A stretch of DNA of 64,000 nt from Maniola hyperantus (lineage: Eukaryota; Arthropoda; Insecta; Lepidoptera; Nymphalidae): NCBI RefSeq assembly GCF_902806685.2, contig NC_048562.1, positions 5,324,368 through 5,388,367 on the forward strand, given 5' to 3'. Each line of letters begins with the position of its first letter. The first letter of the stretch is position 1. The translations under genes were made by a program, and so were the position numbers. Under the pieces are notes generated by a model. The model did not search any database and had not been told where the DNA came from. It saw only the letters and a list, made by a program, of their open reading frames with translations. Shown here one piece after another: positions 36,311-48,599 of the stretch.

Positions 36311-36518
36311 CTAAGTGACTCTGAGATTTTCTATGAGGCTCATAGTTAGCGACCATAATCTCGGATCCAATTGTCATCACCTGCAACTCGCGCCCCACTG
36401 TCTAAGCGAAGCGAGCTAATTAAAAACAAACAAAGCCGTCTCTACGCCTCCCCTGTCCGCGCCGCCCACCTGTAACACTGGGTACAACCTCAGTGCCTCA
36501 CGCAGCAAGCACCAAGAT

Positions 36519-36613
36519 CACATAAAAGCGGCCGCGAGCCCGCGCGCGCTCCACTGTCTAAGCGCCGCTGAACCGACGCGAGCTAATTAAAGTTAACTAA
36601 ACTTCGAGTCGCA
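36519..36613 (+). promoter_or_regulatory. Candidate promoter and first untranslated exon (possibly of NPF)
   Basis: A TATA-like CATAAAAG (about 36519) is followed by a GC-rich stretch with GCGGCCGCGAGCCCGCGCGC and then a perfect donor, GTCGCAG then GTGAGTTT, at 36613/36614. A block CCACTGTCTAAGCG with GCGAGCTAATTAAA occurs twice (about 36396-36424 and 36550-36590). NPF needs an upstream exon, and no better candidate is seen between here and 54.9 kb on the plus strand, but the link over an 18-kb intron is inference. Confidence 0.3.
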
Positions 36614-37224
36614 GGTGAGTTTAGAACTTCTGTTTTAACTTTTTAAAATATTTGTCGACTGGATGTTAAAAGGTCTTTTGTCGTGCACAGTAAAATAAGT
36701 GAAAAATGTTATTTCATAGCCGGCCAGTTTTAAAATTGAATCACACATCGCATTATTTTATTAAATTTTGTTTATTAAAATTTATAACATTTTTATATAA
36801 GTATTTATATAATGGTTGCATGTTTTTACTGATATTTTCAAAATAGTGGTTCAGCTGCAGTATTAACTATTAATTAATAGATAATGCAAGTCAATTAAAT
36901 TAAAATTCATATTACTATAAATATTAAAATTAAAAAAATATACTTATGTTTAAAAAACTAAGCTTATTTAATATTATGAAAAATAAAATATGTAGGTAGG
37001 CACTTATTTGAAAATATGTATTTTATTTGTATTTTATTTGTAAGTAATAACAAATTGAGATTTTATTATATTAAATAAAATACGAAAATTTAATTGCCCA
37101 GCACGCTGGCAGAATTGCCAAAAACTAACTTGAAAACCGGCCAAGTGCGAGTTAGACTCGCGCACTGAGGGCTCCGTATTACGGGCGTATTTTTACGACA
37201 TTTTGCACGATAAAACAAAAACTA

Positions 37225-37787
37225 TTATGCATATTACAAAAAAAATAAAAACCGACTTCGATACACAAACACTAAAAATTGAAAAATAATTTAATTTATT
37301 AGGTACCGAATATATTATGTATACAAGAGTTAATATAGTTCCATAATAATACTTTTTGGTGCCGGTGCCAATTAGCTTTAGCTGCGCGAATCGTCTAGAC
37401 TTCATATTTTTATGAGACTCCACAATGGCACCTCATTGGCATTGGTTTTAATTTTTTTTGTAAATTTTTTTTATTTCACAATTTTTAGTGGTCCCATGGA
37501 ATTATGCTATGACTGGTTAAAAATCTACTGTTTACTAAGCTATTACACTGATCGCGAGCAATTCACTCTTATCCGTTGAGGAGTTCCAGTATCTATCTTC
37601 GAAGATGTTCATCAGATCTTCACCAAATTTAAATGGGACCAACTTTGAAGTATACCCTTTCAAACAAAAAAAGAATTTTCAAAATCGGTCCAGGCGTCTT
37701 CGAGTAATCGGGGAACATACATAAAAAAAAAAGATTCCGACGAATTGAGAACCTCCTCCTTTTTTTGAAGTCGGTTCAAAAATAAAT
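37225..37787 (+). mobile_element. MITE family I nested in a family A repeat
   Basis: AAACCGACTTCGATACACAA at the left and TTTTTTGAAGTCGGTT at the right. The flanks (to about 37225, then from 37788) are the two halves of one family A repeat. Confidence 0.8.
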
Positions 37788-38693
37788 ATAAATCCGTTTT
37801 AGAATACAGGTAAATTCCTTTCATATGATATGCCACTTGGTATAGTTGTCTTACGTTGAAAATTGAAAATACTAATTATTTGTTCATGAACACATTATAA
37901 TTTTTTTGTGATGACTGATGTAACCACAAATTCACGGTTTTCAGATATTTTCATTTATTTATTTATTTTTATTATTCATGTACCAAAAATTGTAGTTACA
38001 AAGTAATAATAAATTAAGTTACATAGGAAATGCTTATCTCTAAACAGAGATTTCTTCCAGCCTTTCTTTTACACATTACACCACGAATAATAAACCTATC
38101 TTCTTCTTCTTAAAATCTTACGACGCTCCATAAAAGTGATAAGAAAAATGTCAGCACTGGCGCCGATTCTGTTGTCTTTGTCTTAACTTAATTTAGTGTA
38201 CTTATCTGCATCCTTTTCTTTTTATATTGCTAAAAAAGGACAGAACATCAATTTTACATTTAAAGACTCTAAATAGACGTACACGCTATTGCAAATTATT
38301 TGCATGAAAATTGGTATTTGTATTTTAGGTCACAAATGAAGAAATAGTTACCTGTTTCAGGATTTTTGGAAATTCAACCCCCACCTCGATTTTCAAAATT
38401 CCACCCGAGCGAAGCCGGGGCGGGTCAGCTTGTACTATAAATCGTCCTACATAGTAGGTAAAGATAAATAACTTGTAAGCTCCTACATAACGTCCTAGCA
38501 TCCGTGTATCATATTTTTATTACACCTACATTAACCACCTAGGCAGACTAGCTACTTAGCTACCTACTAGCTAGTTGGGGTGCGTTTCCATTGAAGCGAA
38601 GCGGTGCGGAGATCAGTTAGTCGATTTCGTAAAACCTGCATCAATCATTATTACAATCTCAATTGTTGTGATTGGCTGAATTTGTGCGATTCT

Positions 38694-38895
38694 TGTTTCA
38701 ACAATGCATTGTAGCCAATAGTGAGCGAGCATTAACCAATCAGAGATGATTGCGATCGTGACATTGTAGCTGTCAAACAAGCGCGGTAGGGTCACTGCTG
38801 CGCGATTGCGGGAGAATGACAGCTATGTCACGATCGCAATCATCTCTGATTGGTTGACGCTCGCTCACTATTGGCTACAATGCATTGTTGCAACA
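38694..38895. repeat. Inverted repeat of about 75 bp, hairpin-forming
   Basis: The arm from 38699 (CAACAATGCATTGTAGCC to AGCTGTCA) is repeated inverted up to about 38893 (TGACAGCT to GCATTGTTG), with about 45 bases between. One arm with its left flank also occurs at 53075-53255. Confidence 0.85.
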
Positions 38896-38904
38896 TGCAT
38901 TGTA

Positions 38905-39078
38905 GCACTCAGGCATGCAGGTTTCCTCACGATGTTTTCCTTCACCGTTAAAGCAAGTGTTAGTTAATTACTTAAAACGCACATATAGCTCCGAGAAGTT
39001 AGAGGTGCGTGCCCGGGATCGAACCCCCGACCTCCGATTAGAAGGCGGACGTACTAACCACTAGGCTATCACAGCATT
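38905..39078 (-). mobile_element. SINE family E, head half
   Basis: Contains the box-B-like GGATCGAACCCCCGACC and AACCACTAGGCTATCACAGC in minus orientation. Shorter pieces of the same family lie at about 17938-18065, 30920-31000, 32605-32770 and 40128-40220. Confidence 0.75.
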
Positions 39079-39631
39079 ATTTAAATTTACTAATTAGCTA
39101 CCTCAAAATATCTACTTGTGGTAGATGTCAGAAATTGTCGAGAGCTCTTAAGTATCATTTGACGAACAAAATTCAAGTGTGCCTATTATTTGAGTAAATC
39201 CAACGTTTTTTAGGGTTCCGTTAAGGAAGGAAAACACCGACCAACGAGGGTTCCGTACTGCAGTCGTATTTTTTCGACATTTTGCACGATAATTCAAAAA
39301 CTATGATGTATAAAAATAAACAAAAATCTGTTTTAGAATGCACAGGTGAAGACCTTTCATAATATGATACCCCACTTGACATAGTCACTCACTTCGAAAG
39401 TTGAAAATACTAATTATTAGTTCATGACCACAATTTAATTTTTTTTGTGTGATCTAACCCTAAATTCACGGTTTTCAGATTTTTCCCCAAATGTCAGCTA
39501 TAAGATCTACCTACCTGCCAAATTTCATGGTTCTAGGTCAACGGGAAGTACCCTGTAGGTTTCTTGACAGACAGACAACAAAGTGATCCTATAAGGGTTC
39601 CGTTTTTCCTTTTGAGGTACGGAACCCTAAA

Positions 39632-39815
39632 AAGGAGGGTGGAATGAGATCAAACAACTCTTCAGAGTGCTTCCCAATATAGAGGCGATAGAACACGCAA
39701 AGAGAGCTTATGTCTCTGCTGTGTTCCAAGCTTTCCAACGAGCTGGTTAGTTTGGGATCGTCCACAAGTCGAACAGCCCGCTTTTGGATCCGATCAATTG
39801 GAGGCAGTTGGTACG
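39632..39815 (-). mobile_element. Reverse-transcriptase C-terminal fragment of a non-LTR retrotransposon (Jockey-like)
   Basis: The minus-strand translation reads RIQKRAVRLVDDPKLTSSLE, SLEHSRDISSLCVFYRLY and SEELFDLIPP, the usual end of Jockey/CR1-type polymerases in insects. A fragment of the same protein (DVSSLCMFYRLYNGECSEEL) is encoded at about 1684-1775, also on the minus strand. Confidence 0.75.
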
Positions 39816-39829
39816 GAACCCTAAAAAGA

Positions 39830-40865
39830 AAGAAAAACGTGATTACGATTCTATACTTCCACTGTACACTAGCACTGTACTTTTAAGCCCTCTGATCCAT
39901 TACATACGGCAGGCACCCTTTGATATCTCAGCAAAACTCATTAATATCTAGACTTCACAACTTCGTGAAAGGTAGATGACATTTTGAACAACTTATATGA
40001 GTTAAGTTTTTATAATTGTTTTGTTTTAAATTGTATGTATTTTTGTTTAATCGTCAGAGATACTTTGCGACACAAAAAATTTGGATTTCAACTCCTCAAT
40101 CCTGATGCTGTACGGGACCTCAAGATGTTTTCCTTCCCCGTTAAAGCAAGTGATATTTAATTACTTAAACGCACATAGCTCCGAAAAGCGGACGTCCTAA
40201 CCACTAGGCTATCACAGCTTACTTACCGAGTAATTTATCTTTATTTTAACAAGTAAAGGCACAGTACCTTTTATCCTAAAGTTAACAATAGCTTAAATAT
40301 CTTACAATACAAACAACCTTTAATTTAAAACCTTTTAACTCTTTGCTTTATATTCAATGCATAAAAATAACGCATTGAAAAATGAAATCCTTAAAAATAA
40401 GATTATTTAAATTAATTTGCCTAACTGTCTACGAATTATTAGAATTCTGTAACAAAATGGTAAAAATCATCATCGATCAATATACGATCTAGTGATTCTA
40501 TTATATTATTATTATCGATGGTCCATCTAGCAACTTTCTCATGTAAAAAAGTGCTTGCGCAAGACATTTATTTATGCTGAGTCGGGACCTTTTTTTCGGG
40601 TTGTGCCACACATGACATAGTTTATTCCCGCGCATCTTCTACTTGAGGTCTCTTGACTTTACTACTCAAGTATTAGAGGCGCCGGGATAACCTAACCAGT
40701 TCTAACTGGTAATGTGTGGTACAGCTTTAAAAAATAAACGTTTTTTCTTTCTTACTTTCTTTCTTTCTAACTATAGTCCAAGACAGTTTGAGATGACAAT
40801 CGGGGTATGAGGCGGGGATTCCCTCCTCGATTGCCGTGTCGCGTACTATACATTTAACAAGGAAG
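39830..40865. other. Gene-free interval
   Basis: A SINE family E remnant (40128-40220) and otherwise AT-rich unique DNA. A GACAATCGGGGTATGAGGCG motif at about 40795 recurs near 10095 and 49160, so it marks a minor repeat. Confidence 0.5.
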
Positions 40866-40870
40866 GTAAT

Positions 40871-41037
40871 ATAAGTCCCGCAAATTGCTAATGCGCCTGT
40901 CCGCCATTTTAGTGACGTCAGCACTAGACTGAAGTTTCGAGCTGATGGTATATTTTTATTTCAGCTGACGTCAAAAAGACGTCATTTCGATGTTAATGAG
41001 ACATGGTTCCAGCGCAATAGCAATTTGCGGGACTTAT
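40871..41037 (-). mobile_element. MITE family H
   Basis: ATAAGTCCCGCAAATTGCTA and AGCAATTTGCGGGACTTAT ends; interior GCACTAGACTGAAGTTTCGA. Confidence 0.9.
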
Positions 41038-41596
41038 AATATTGAGTCAGACGTTAACATTAGTTGATTAAGTTGTAACCCACCATGCGAAGCCGAGGGA
41101 AACCGGCTAGTTAAATTACAAATCTGTAATAAATATTCCAAATACAAGACCAACAGAGAATAAAATAAAATTATAATATCACCCAATTTGAAAGCTCCAA
41201 TTAACAGAAATTCAAAATGGCTACGTCATTTCTAATTCGAAATTCAAACTTTGAATTTTAAAGCCCAGTGTTGCAAGTCAAAGGGATTCAGACCGCGTCG
41301 GATATTGTTTTTACGCCTGGCAACATTCTAATAAGATACGTGAGATTCAAAATGGCGGTTGCCGCGCACAGCTGATGTCTTTTGCACGTACAAAGTTTTA
41401 TAATTCCTCCCTTTTGAAACGGTTCAGTTATGTAAATTGCGAAGTCGCGGTGACATTAAACATGTATGGAAGTTTAAAAATAAATAATTAATAATTTAAT
41501 ATTGTTTTCTTTTTTTTTTAGATTTAAGTTTATTAATAGTTTATTTGTTTCCATCTTCAAGTAATTATTAAATAATAAAAGTTAATTTTAAAATGT

Positions 41597-41597
<1 letters not shown>

Positions 41598-41640
<43 letters not shown>
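41598..41640. repeat. Poly-A run of about 40
   Basis: A run of A with no target duplication or recognisable element just upstream. Confidence 0.85.
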
Positions 41641-41642
<2 letters not shown>

Positions 41643-42313
41643 CTCCTTTGGAAAAGTTTTACTTCGTTGCATATTGCCATAATTTGGCTACATTTGCTCA
41701 TTAAGTACCTATATCTTAAGAAAATTTAACGCAAACCTACCTAATAAGAAATTTTGACCTGATTTTTAAAATGGATAATAGTTGAAGATCTAGAGAGTGA
41801 CATAGGCTACTTTTTAAACTGCAAAAAAAACGGCCAATTGCGAGTCAGTCTCCCGCAACGAGAGTTCCGTACTACAGTCGTATCTTTTCGACAATTTGCA
41901 CGATAATTCAAAGACTATGTTGAATAAAAATAAATAAAAATCTGTTTTAGAATGCACAAGTGAAGCCCTTTCATATGATACCCCACTTGATATAGTTATC
42001 TTACTTCGAAAATTGAAAATACTAATTATTAGTTCATGACCACAATTTAATTTTTTTTGTGTGGATGTAACCACAAATACACGGTTTTCAGATTTTTCCC
42101 CGAATGTCAGCTATAAGACCTACCTGCCAAATTTCATGATTCTAGGTCAACGGGAAGTACCCTGTAGGTTTCTTGACAGACAGACGGACAGACAGACAGA
42201 CAATAAAATGGTCCTATAAGGGTTCCGTTTTTCCTTTTGAGGTACGGAACCGTAAAAATCAAAGAGTTCCCACGGAAATTTCAAACCTCAATCCACGCGG
42301 ACGAAGTCGCGGG

Positions 42314-43503
42314 TGTTATATTACGATAAAATTGGATACATAATTATTATGCTAAAATTCATCTAATCATAAACTTGGGAGTCTGAAGTAAATGTTTGTT
42401 GTGATGTTTAAAACAGAATCGTTATTCCGTTTCCGGATACAAGGTCAATGTTCCTAGTTTCTTACTGTCGTCATACAATACAATAGTGTAAAACTATTAT
42501 TGTTTATTCTTGTTTAATTTGGTATCTAGGAATATGAAAATATGAAAAATAATATTATATAAATTATCAATACATGTCACTAATTATTCATTGTAAATTA
42601 AATATTGTCAATATACTAAGAGTGACATTATATTAAGCTATTGTCAACATACAGTTGGCAATAGCTATTATGTGAAATAATAATGTTGTGTAAACTGACA
42701 ATTTAAGTCGCTTATTATTATTGTAAATTATTAATACGTAGACCATCAATGTCACTGATTTTATTATTGTAAATTGGGTGTGTCAACATACCTTTTGTCA
42801 ACAAACCTAAAATAAATAATGATTAATATTAAGATCATGTGATAGTCGATATCCGCCTTGTTTGCGATGGCAGTGTTATAAAAGTACCCTACCTCGACAG
42901 AGAGGGGACAGTCTTGTATCGACAGCCCAGAGCAAACACAGCGGACCTTACTGAAGTTAAGTATTCTTATATTGTATTATAATGTAATGTAATCATTTGC
43001 CTTTTATAGGTTACCTGTTGTAACTGTGTACCAAATACGTACCTACTACTTTACTCAACGTTCTAATGTTTTAAAAGATGTGTGTTATGGAGTTTCTTTG
43101 CCCTTTCTTCTCCATGACTAAACACCTTAGCGAAATGGGTGGTAGTTTCATTTTAATATAAATAGATCAATGCTGAACAAATACAATTCAGTTATTATTC
43201 GACTTGGTTGGTTTTACTTCTGTATTTATCACCTACCCTCTTGGGCTATTTATTTTACACATTGAGATAAAAGTAAACACTAGGTTGTTAGCTTCTAATT
43301 ATTATAGAAGCCTGTTTAGATGATTAGGATTCTTACTTTGAAATAATACAGCAGATGCTTTGCTTGATTTTTAATTACTTAGTATTTGGCCTTACCTGAC
43401 AAATAATTGATAAATGATAACTTTCATTAGTAATCATTGGATTTAATTTATCATCACTATTAAAGCCCACTGTCTTAACTTCTCTCTTTATCTAAATCTC
43501 ACA
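42314..43503 (+). repeat. Left LTR (1190 bp)
   Basis: Starts TGTTATATTACG and ends AAATCTCACA. A TATA box (TATAAAAG, 42877-42884) lies about 30 bases before GGGGACAGTCTTGTATCG, a plausible transcription start. Confidence 0.9.
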
Positions 43504-44635
43504 TCAGAAGTGGGATACGATAATTCTTTTCTTGTCGCAATACTAATACTTTTCAAATGCTTTCAGTAATCGTGGATGTGGCCTCTCCTCGAAGCGACAG
43601 GCTGCCACCTGTCGTCGGCGGCACGTGGTGTTCGTGTCCGATGATCCCAAAGCACCCTGCAGCGCTTTTGTCATCGGCACTTGGTGCTCGTGTGGCACCT
43701 TTTGTTGGAACGTCGCTTCAATTTTGAAAGTTAGGTGAAGTGTATTTATGTGCTGCTTCGAAGTGAACTTGGTGCAACTTTTAAGTTTAAACCACGTGTT
43801 TGTGGTATAATTTATTTGGATAAGAATAAGTCTAGTTAGAGGTCAGATTGGCCGAACGGTTTTTGATAAAGTATATAACAATGTGAAATCATTTAGAAAG
43901 TTATGATATACCGAAACAATAATAATAATCAAATCAGTAGGTTTGCAATTTTGAGAAATTGCATCGTACTTACAACTCGAAACTTGAAGAAATTACCTTA
44001 TTCTGATTTATGTAACTTAAACATAAACTATATTTATTTATTTATTTTGCTTCTTAAAATAACTCGACCATTTTTCTTCTCTTAAAACAACACAAAAGAG
44101 ATGGTCCATTCAAGTAACTTTTATTATTTAACTAAATTACTTTTTTAGCAACGTAAGGCAGATTACCTGCTCAAGTTTTTTCTGTTCAGTAATGCTATCA
44201 GAACATTTTAAATACCTACGTTACGTGTTATCAATTTATTCTTGTTTTGAGTTGGTTTGCATCCACTACACTTGTTTCTAAGACATAATCAACAAAGAAA
44301 ACATATTCTCTTCTACTCTAATTTCTGTCTGACGTCTATCCTAGTTTTTATGACAGTAACATTGACATTGAATCATTGAATTTTGTTTTGCGAATGGCAC
44401 AATCTTATTTTTTTTTGTGTCGGTGCTTTTGTTGCCGTAGTTGATTTAATTTCACGGGCTGCAGTTTTCTATTTTCCTATGTACTTCGGGAACGAAGTAC
44501 TTATCAAGATGGCCGAATTATAATAAAACATACTAATAATTTATGCTAAATGACAGAAGGAGAACGGAGAGGAAGGAAAGGGAAAAGAAAAAAAAGAAAA
44601 AAAGAAAAGAAAAAAAAAAAAATTTTAAGGATACA

Positions 44636-44905
44636 AAATGTTAAGACTTACTATGTGGCAAAATGTTAAGACTCCCAATGGGACAAAATGTTAAGACTCA
44701 CCATGTGACAAAAAGTTCAATGGGACAAAATGTTACGACTCACTATATTGTGACAAAATGTTAAGACTCCCAATGGGACAAAATGTTAAGACTCACTATG
44801 TGACAAAATGTTAAGACTCCCAATGGGACAAAATGTTAAGACTCACTGTGACAAATGTTAAGACTCCCAATGGGACAAAATGTTAAGACTCCCAATGGGA
44901 CAAAA
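44636..44905. repeat. Tandem repeat in the LTR element: GACAAAATGTTAAGACTC type
   Basis: About ten sub-units of roughly 22-27 bases alternate CCCAATGG and ACTATGTG after AAAATGTTAAGACTC. Confidence 0.9.
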
Positions 44906-44929
44906 AAAAAAAAAAACCAAACTTGAGAG

Positions 44930-45225
44930 ATTTCCGAAAGGAACGAACTAAGAGATTTCCGAAAGGAACACATATCGAGATTCCCGAATGGGACGAGCTT
45001 GAGATTTCCGAATGGAACAAAATATCGAGATTCCCGAATGGGACGAGCTTGAGATTTCCGAATGGAACAAAATATCGAGATTCCCGAATGGGACGAGCTT
45101 GAGATTTCCGAATGGAACAAAATATCGAGATTCCCGAATGGGACGAGCTTGAGATTTCCGAATGGAACAAAATATCGAGATTCCCGAATGGGACGAGCTT
45201 GAGATTTCCGAATGGAACAAATATT
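44930..45225. repeat. 50-bp tandem repeat in the LTR element
   Basis: The unit contains ATTCCCGAATGGGACGAGCT and GAGATTTCCGAATGGAACAA. Four exact 50-base steps are seen (45021, 45071, 45121, 45171). Because 50 is not a multiple of 3 and the unit lacks stops, long open frames appear on the minus strand in several phases; these are not genes. Confidence 0.9.
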
Positions 45226-45532
45226 GATAATAATAAAGGTAAATAAATTAAAAATAAAATAAATAAATATGGTAAATGTAATAATAAATACATACCTATT
45301 ATAGTAAATTTATAATGGTAATATGAATAATAATAATAAATAATTTGAGATGTCCGAATGAGACAAACGTTGAGATTCCCAAACGGGACAAGAGTTTTTA
45401 ATCCTAAAAGGGACAAATGTTATTATTGCCGAATGGTATTAAAAAAAAAAAAACAAAACATAAGGATTTTTTTTCCTTTCTCTCCGTATTTCCCTATGTA
45501 CTTCGGGAGCGAAGTACTTGTCAGTATGGCCG

Positions 45533-46722
45533 TGTTATATTACGATAAAATTGGATACATAATTATTATGCTAAAATTCATCTAATCATAAACTTGGGAG
45601 TCTGAAGTAAATGTTTGTTGTGATGTTTAAAACAGAATCGTTATTCCGTTTCCGGATACAAGGTCAATGTTCCTAGTTTCTTACTGTCGTCATACAATAC
45701 AATAGTGTAAAACTATTATTGTTTATTCTTGTTTAATTTGGTATCTAGGAATATGAAAATATGAAAAATAATATTATATAAATTATCAATACATGTCACT
45801 AATTATTCATTGTAAATTAAATATTGTCAATATACTAAGAGTGACATTATATTAAGCTATTGTCAACATACAGTTGGCAATAGCTATTATGTGAAATAAT
45901 AATGTTGTGTAAACTGACAATTTAAGTCGCTTATTATTATTGTAAATTATTAATACGTAGACCATCAATGTCACTGATTTTATTATTGTAAATTGGGTGT
46001 GTCAACATACCTTTTGTCAACAAACCTAAAATAAATAATGATTAATATTAAGATCATGTGATAGTCGATATCCGCCTTGTTTGCGATGGCAGTGTTATAA
46101 AAGTACCCTACCTCGACAGAGAGGGGACAGTCTTGTATCGACAGCCCAGAGCAAACACAGCGGACCTTACTGAAGTTAAGTATTCTTATATTGTATTATA
46201 ATGTAATGTAATCATTTGCCTTTTATAGGTTACCTGTTGTAACTGTGTACCAAATACGTACCTACTACTTTACTCAACGTTCTAATGTTTTAAAAGATGT
46301 GTGTTATGGAGTTTCTTTGCCCTTTCTTCTCCATGACTAAACACCTTAGCGAAATGGGTGGTAGTTTCATTTTAATATAAATAGATCAATGCTGAACAAA
46401 TACAATTCAGTTATTATTCGACTTGGTTGGTTTTACTTCTGTATTTATCACCTACCCTCTTGGGCTATTTATTTTACACATTGAGATAAAAGTAAACACT
46501 AGGTTGTTAGCTTCTAATTATTATAGAAGCCTGTTTAGATGATTAGGATTCTTACTTTGAAATAATACAGCAGATGCTTTGCTTGATTTTTAATTACTTA
46601 GTATTTGGCCTTACCTGACAAATAATTGATAAATGATAACTTTCATTAGTAATCATTGGATTTAATTTATCATCACTATTAAAGCCCACTGTCTTAACTT
46701 CTCTCTTTATCTAAATCTCACA
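45533..46722 (+). repeat. Right LTR (1190 bp)
   Basis: Same length as the left LTR, and no difference was seen by eye. Its TATA box is at 46096-46103. Confidence 0.9.
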
Positions 46723-48164
46723 CGGGCATCATCTAATTAAAAATATAATATCTAGGATCTAACACACTGCATTATTATTAAGACCAAGGCCATTATGTGT
46801 GGAAGGGCTCCCGACCCTCAGTAATGAGAGAGCTGCCACTAATTACAGATAACTGGCGATGAATGAGAGAACGTGTCGGATAGCACAAAGAATAGATCAG
46901 CAGCAATCGGCCTGTTGTTGTAAACGCGTCAAATCACCCGCCACTAGTGATGTGATCATAGTAACTATCGATAGATGTATCGAATTAATGATATAACTCG
47001 AAAGACAAAATGTACCTCAAAAGGAAAAACGGAACCCTTGTAGGATCACTTTGTTTTCTGTTTGTCTGTCAAGAAGCCTATAGGGTACTTCCCATTGACC
47101 TAAAATCATGAAATTTGATAGGTAGGTAAGTCTTATAGCACACGTAAGGGGAAAAATCCGAAAACCATGAATTTGTGGTTACGTCATACATAAAATTATG
47201 TGTTCATGAACAAATGATTAGTATTTTCAACTTTCAAAGTAAGATAATATCATATGAAAGGGCTTTACCTGTACATTCTAAAACATTTTTTTATTTGTTT
47301 CTACGCACTATAGTTTTTCATTTATCGTGCAAAATGGCGAAAAAATACGACTGTAGTACGGAACCCTCGGTACACGAGTCTGACCCCCAACTTGGCCGGT
47401 TTTTTTAAGAAAAATAAAAACATTTAAATTAAGTCACATGTATCATCTAGTTACTAGTATAACTACAAAATAAACCAAAAAATTAAAATATCTAAACCAA
47501 TCATCGTTAGATCGACATTTTAAATGTTTAATGGAAGCACATCACTAAACCTGCCGTAGAAAAGGCTTGTAATTTTCTCCTCGCCGATTTATTGAAAAGA
47601 GGGAAAATTCACTCGCGATTACAGGGGAAATGTGGCGCACGTTTGCCGATGAAAAGAAAACAACTTTTTTACATTTTAAACAATAGGTAGCTTGTTTTGT
47701 TAGCACGATCCACCAAATTGGTTTAGTTTTAGTATCCTGCCTACTCTATGAATGTTTTAATTAAAATCAAATAAAAAAACCGTCCAAGTGCGAGTCAGGC
47801 TCGCGCACCGAGGGTTCCGTACTACAATTGTATTTTTTCAACATTTTGCACGATAAATCAAAAACTATGATGCATTAAAATAAATAAAAATCTGCTTTAG
47901 AACGTACAAGTAAAGACCTTTCATATTATGATACCCCAGTTGATATAGTTATCTTACTTCGAAAATTAAAAATACTAATTTTTAGTTCATGATCACAATT
48001 TAATTTTTTTTGTGCGATGTTACCACAAATTCACGGTTTTCAGATTTTTTCCGTAATGTCTGCTATAAGACCTACCTACCTGCCAAATTTCAAGATTTTA
48101 GGTCAACGGGAAGTAGGTACCCTGTAGGTTTTTTGACAGACCGACAGACAGACAGACTGACTGT

Positions 48165-48535
48165 TGTTGTGTTAATGAAACGCGTATCGGATGACAACTA
48201 ACTTTATTGTAGAATACCCACAACATCTCCCCCATAATAAACAAATTAACATAGGATTATCTTCCCCAACAAAGAAAAAAAAATACAAATAAAACAAACA
48301 ATATGCAAATAAACAAAACAATTAAAGAGAAAAAAAAATACACACAAATACATTATTTACTAAAGAATTACAGTTTTTAATCAATGTCTAATTGTAGCCT
48401 CTTAGCTCTTTTCCTTGTCATAGGAGCAGAGAGATGGGTTTCTTTTAGACTGCCAGCATCTCTCTCACCCCTGACGTCGGGACCATCTGTACTTGGACCT
48501 GGTTGAGGTGGGGGGTCAAGAGAATCAATCTGTTT
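48165..48535 (-). mobile_element. 3' fragment of a second LTR retrotransposon
   Basis: On the minus strand a reading frame ends in MTRKRAKRLQLDID and a stop (about 48380), a C-terminus of the kind found in retrotransposon polyproteins. An AT-rich gap and a polypurine tract GGGGGAGA (48226-48233) follow, then TGTTGTGGGTATTC. The sequence from there to 48165 runs TGTTGTGG to CACAACA on the minus strand and is only 61 bases, so it is a very short or shortened LTR. The element sits inside a family A repeat (47775-48160). Confidence 0.6.
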
Positions 48536-48599
48536 TTCCTACGTTTGAGTACGGAACCCTCGGTGCGCGAGCCTGACTCGCACTTGACTGGTTTTATTC

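Larger units (their letters stand above)
42314..46722 (+). mobile_element. Non-autonomous LTR retrotransposon, young insertion
   Basis: Two direct repeats of 1190 bases, 42314-43503 and 45533-46722, begin TGTTATATT and end CTCACA. They look identical by eye. The flanks are CGGG (42310-42313) and CGGG (46723-46726), a 4-bp target duplication. Joining the flanks restores the common repeat end GACGAAGTCGCGGGCATCA, so it landed in a Helitron-like repeat. The internal 2.0 kb (43504-45532) has no gag or pol reading frame but holds tandem repeats. No clear polypurine tract precedes the right LTR, so the orientation, taken from the TATA box, is tentative. It must be mobilised by a related autonomous element. 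Confidence 0.9.

Noticed and set aside
44836..45416. Long overlapping minus-strand open frames (up to 177 residues)
   Set aside because: Produced by the 50-bp tandem repeat, which lacks stops and whose period rotates through all three frames. No start context or homology.
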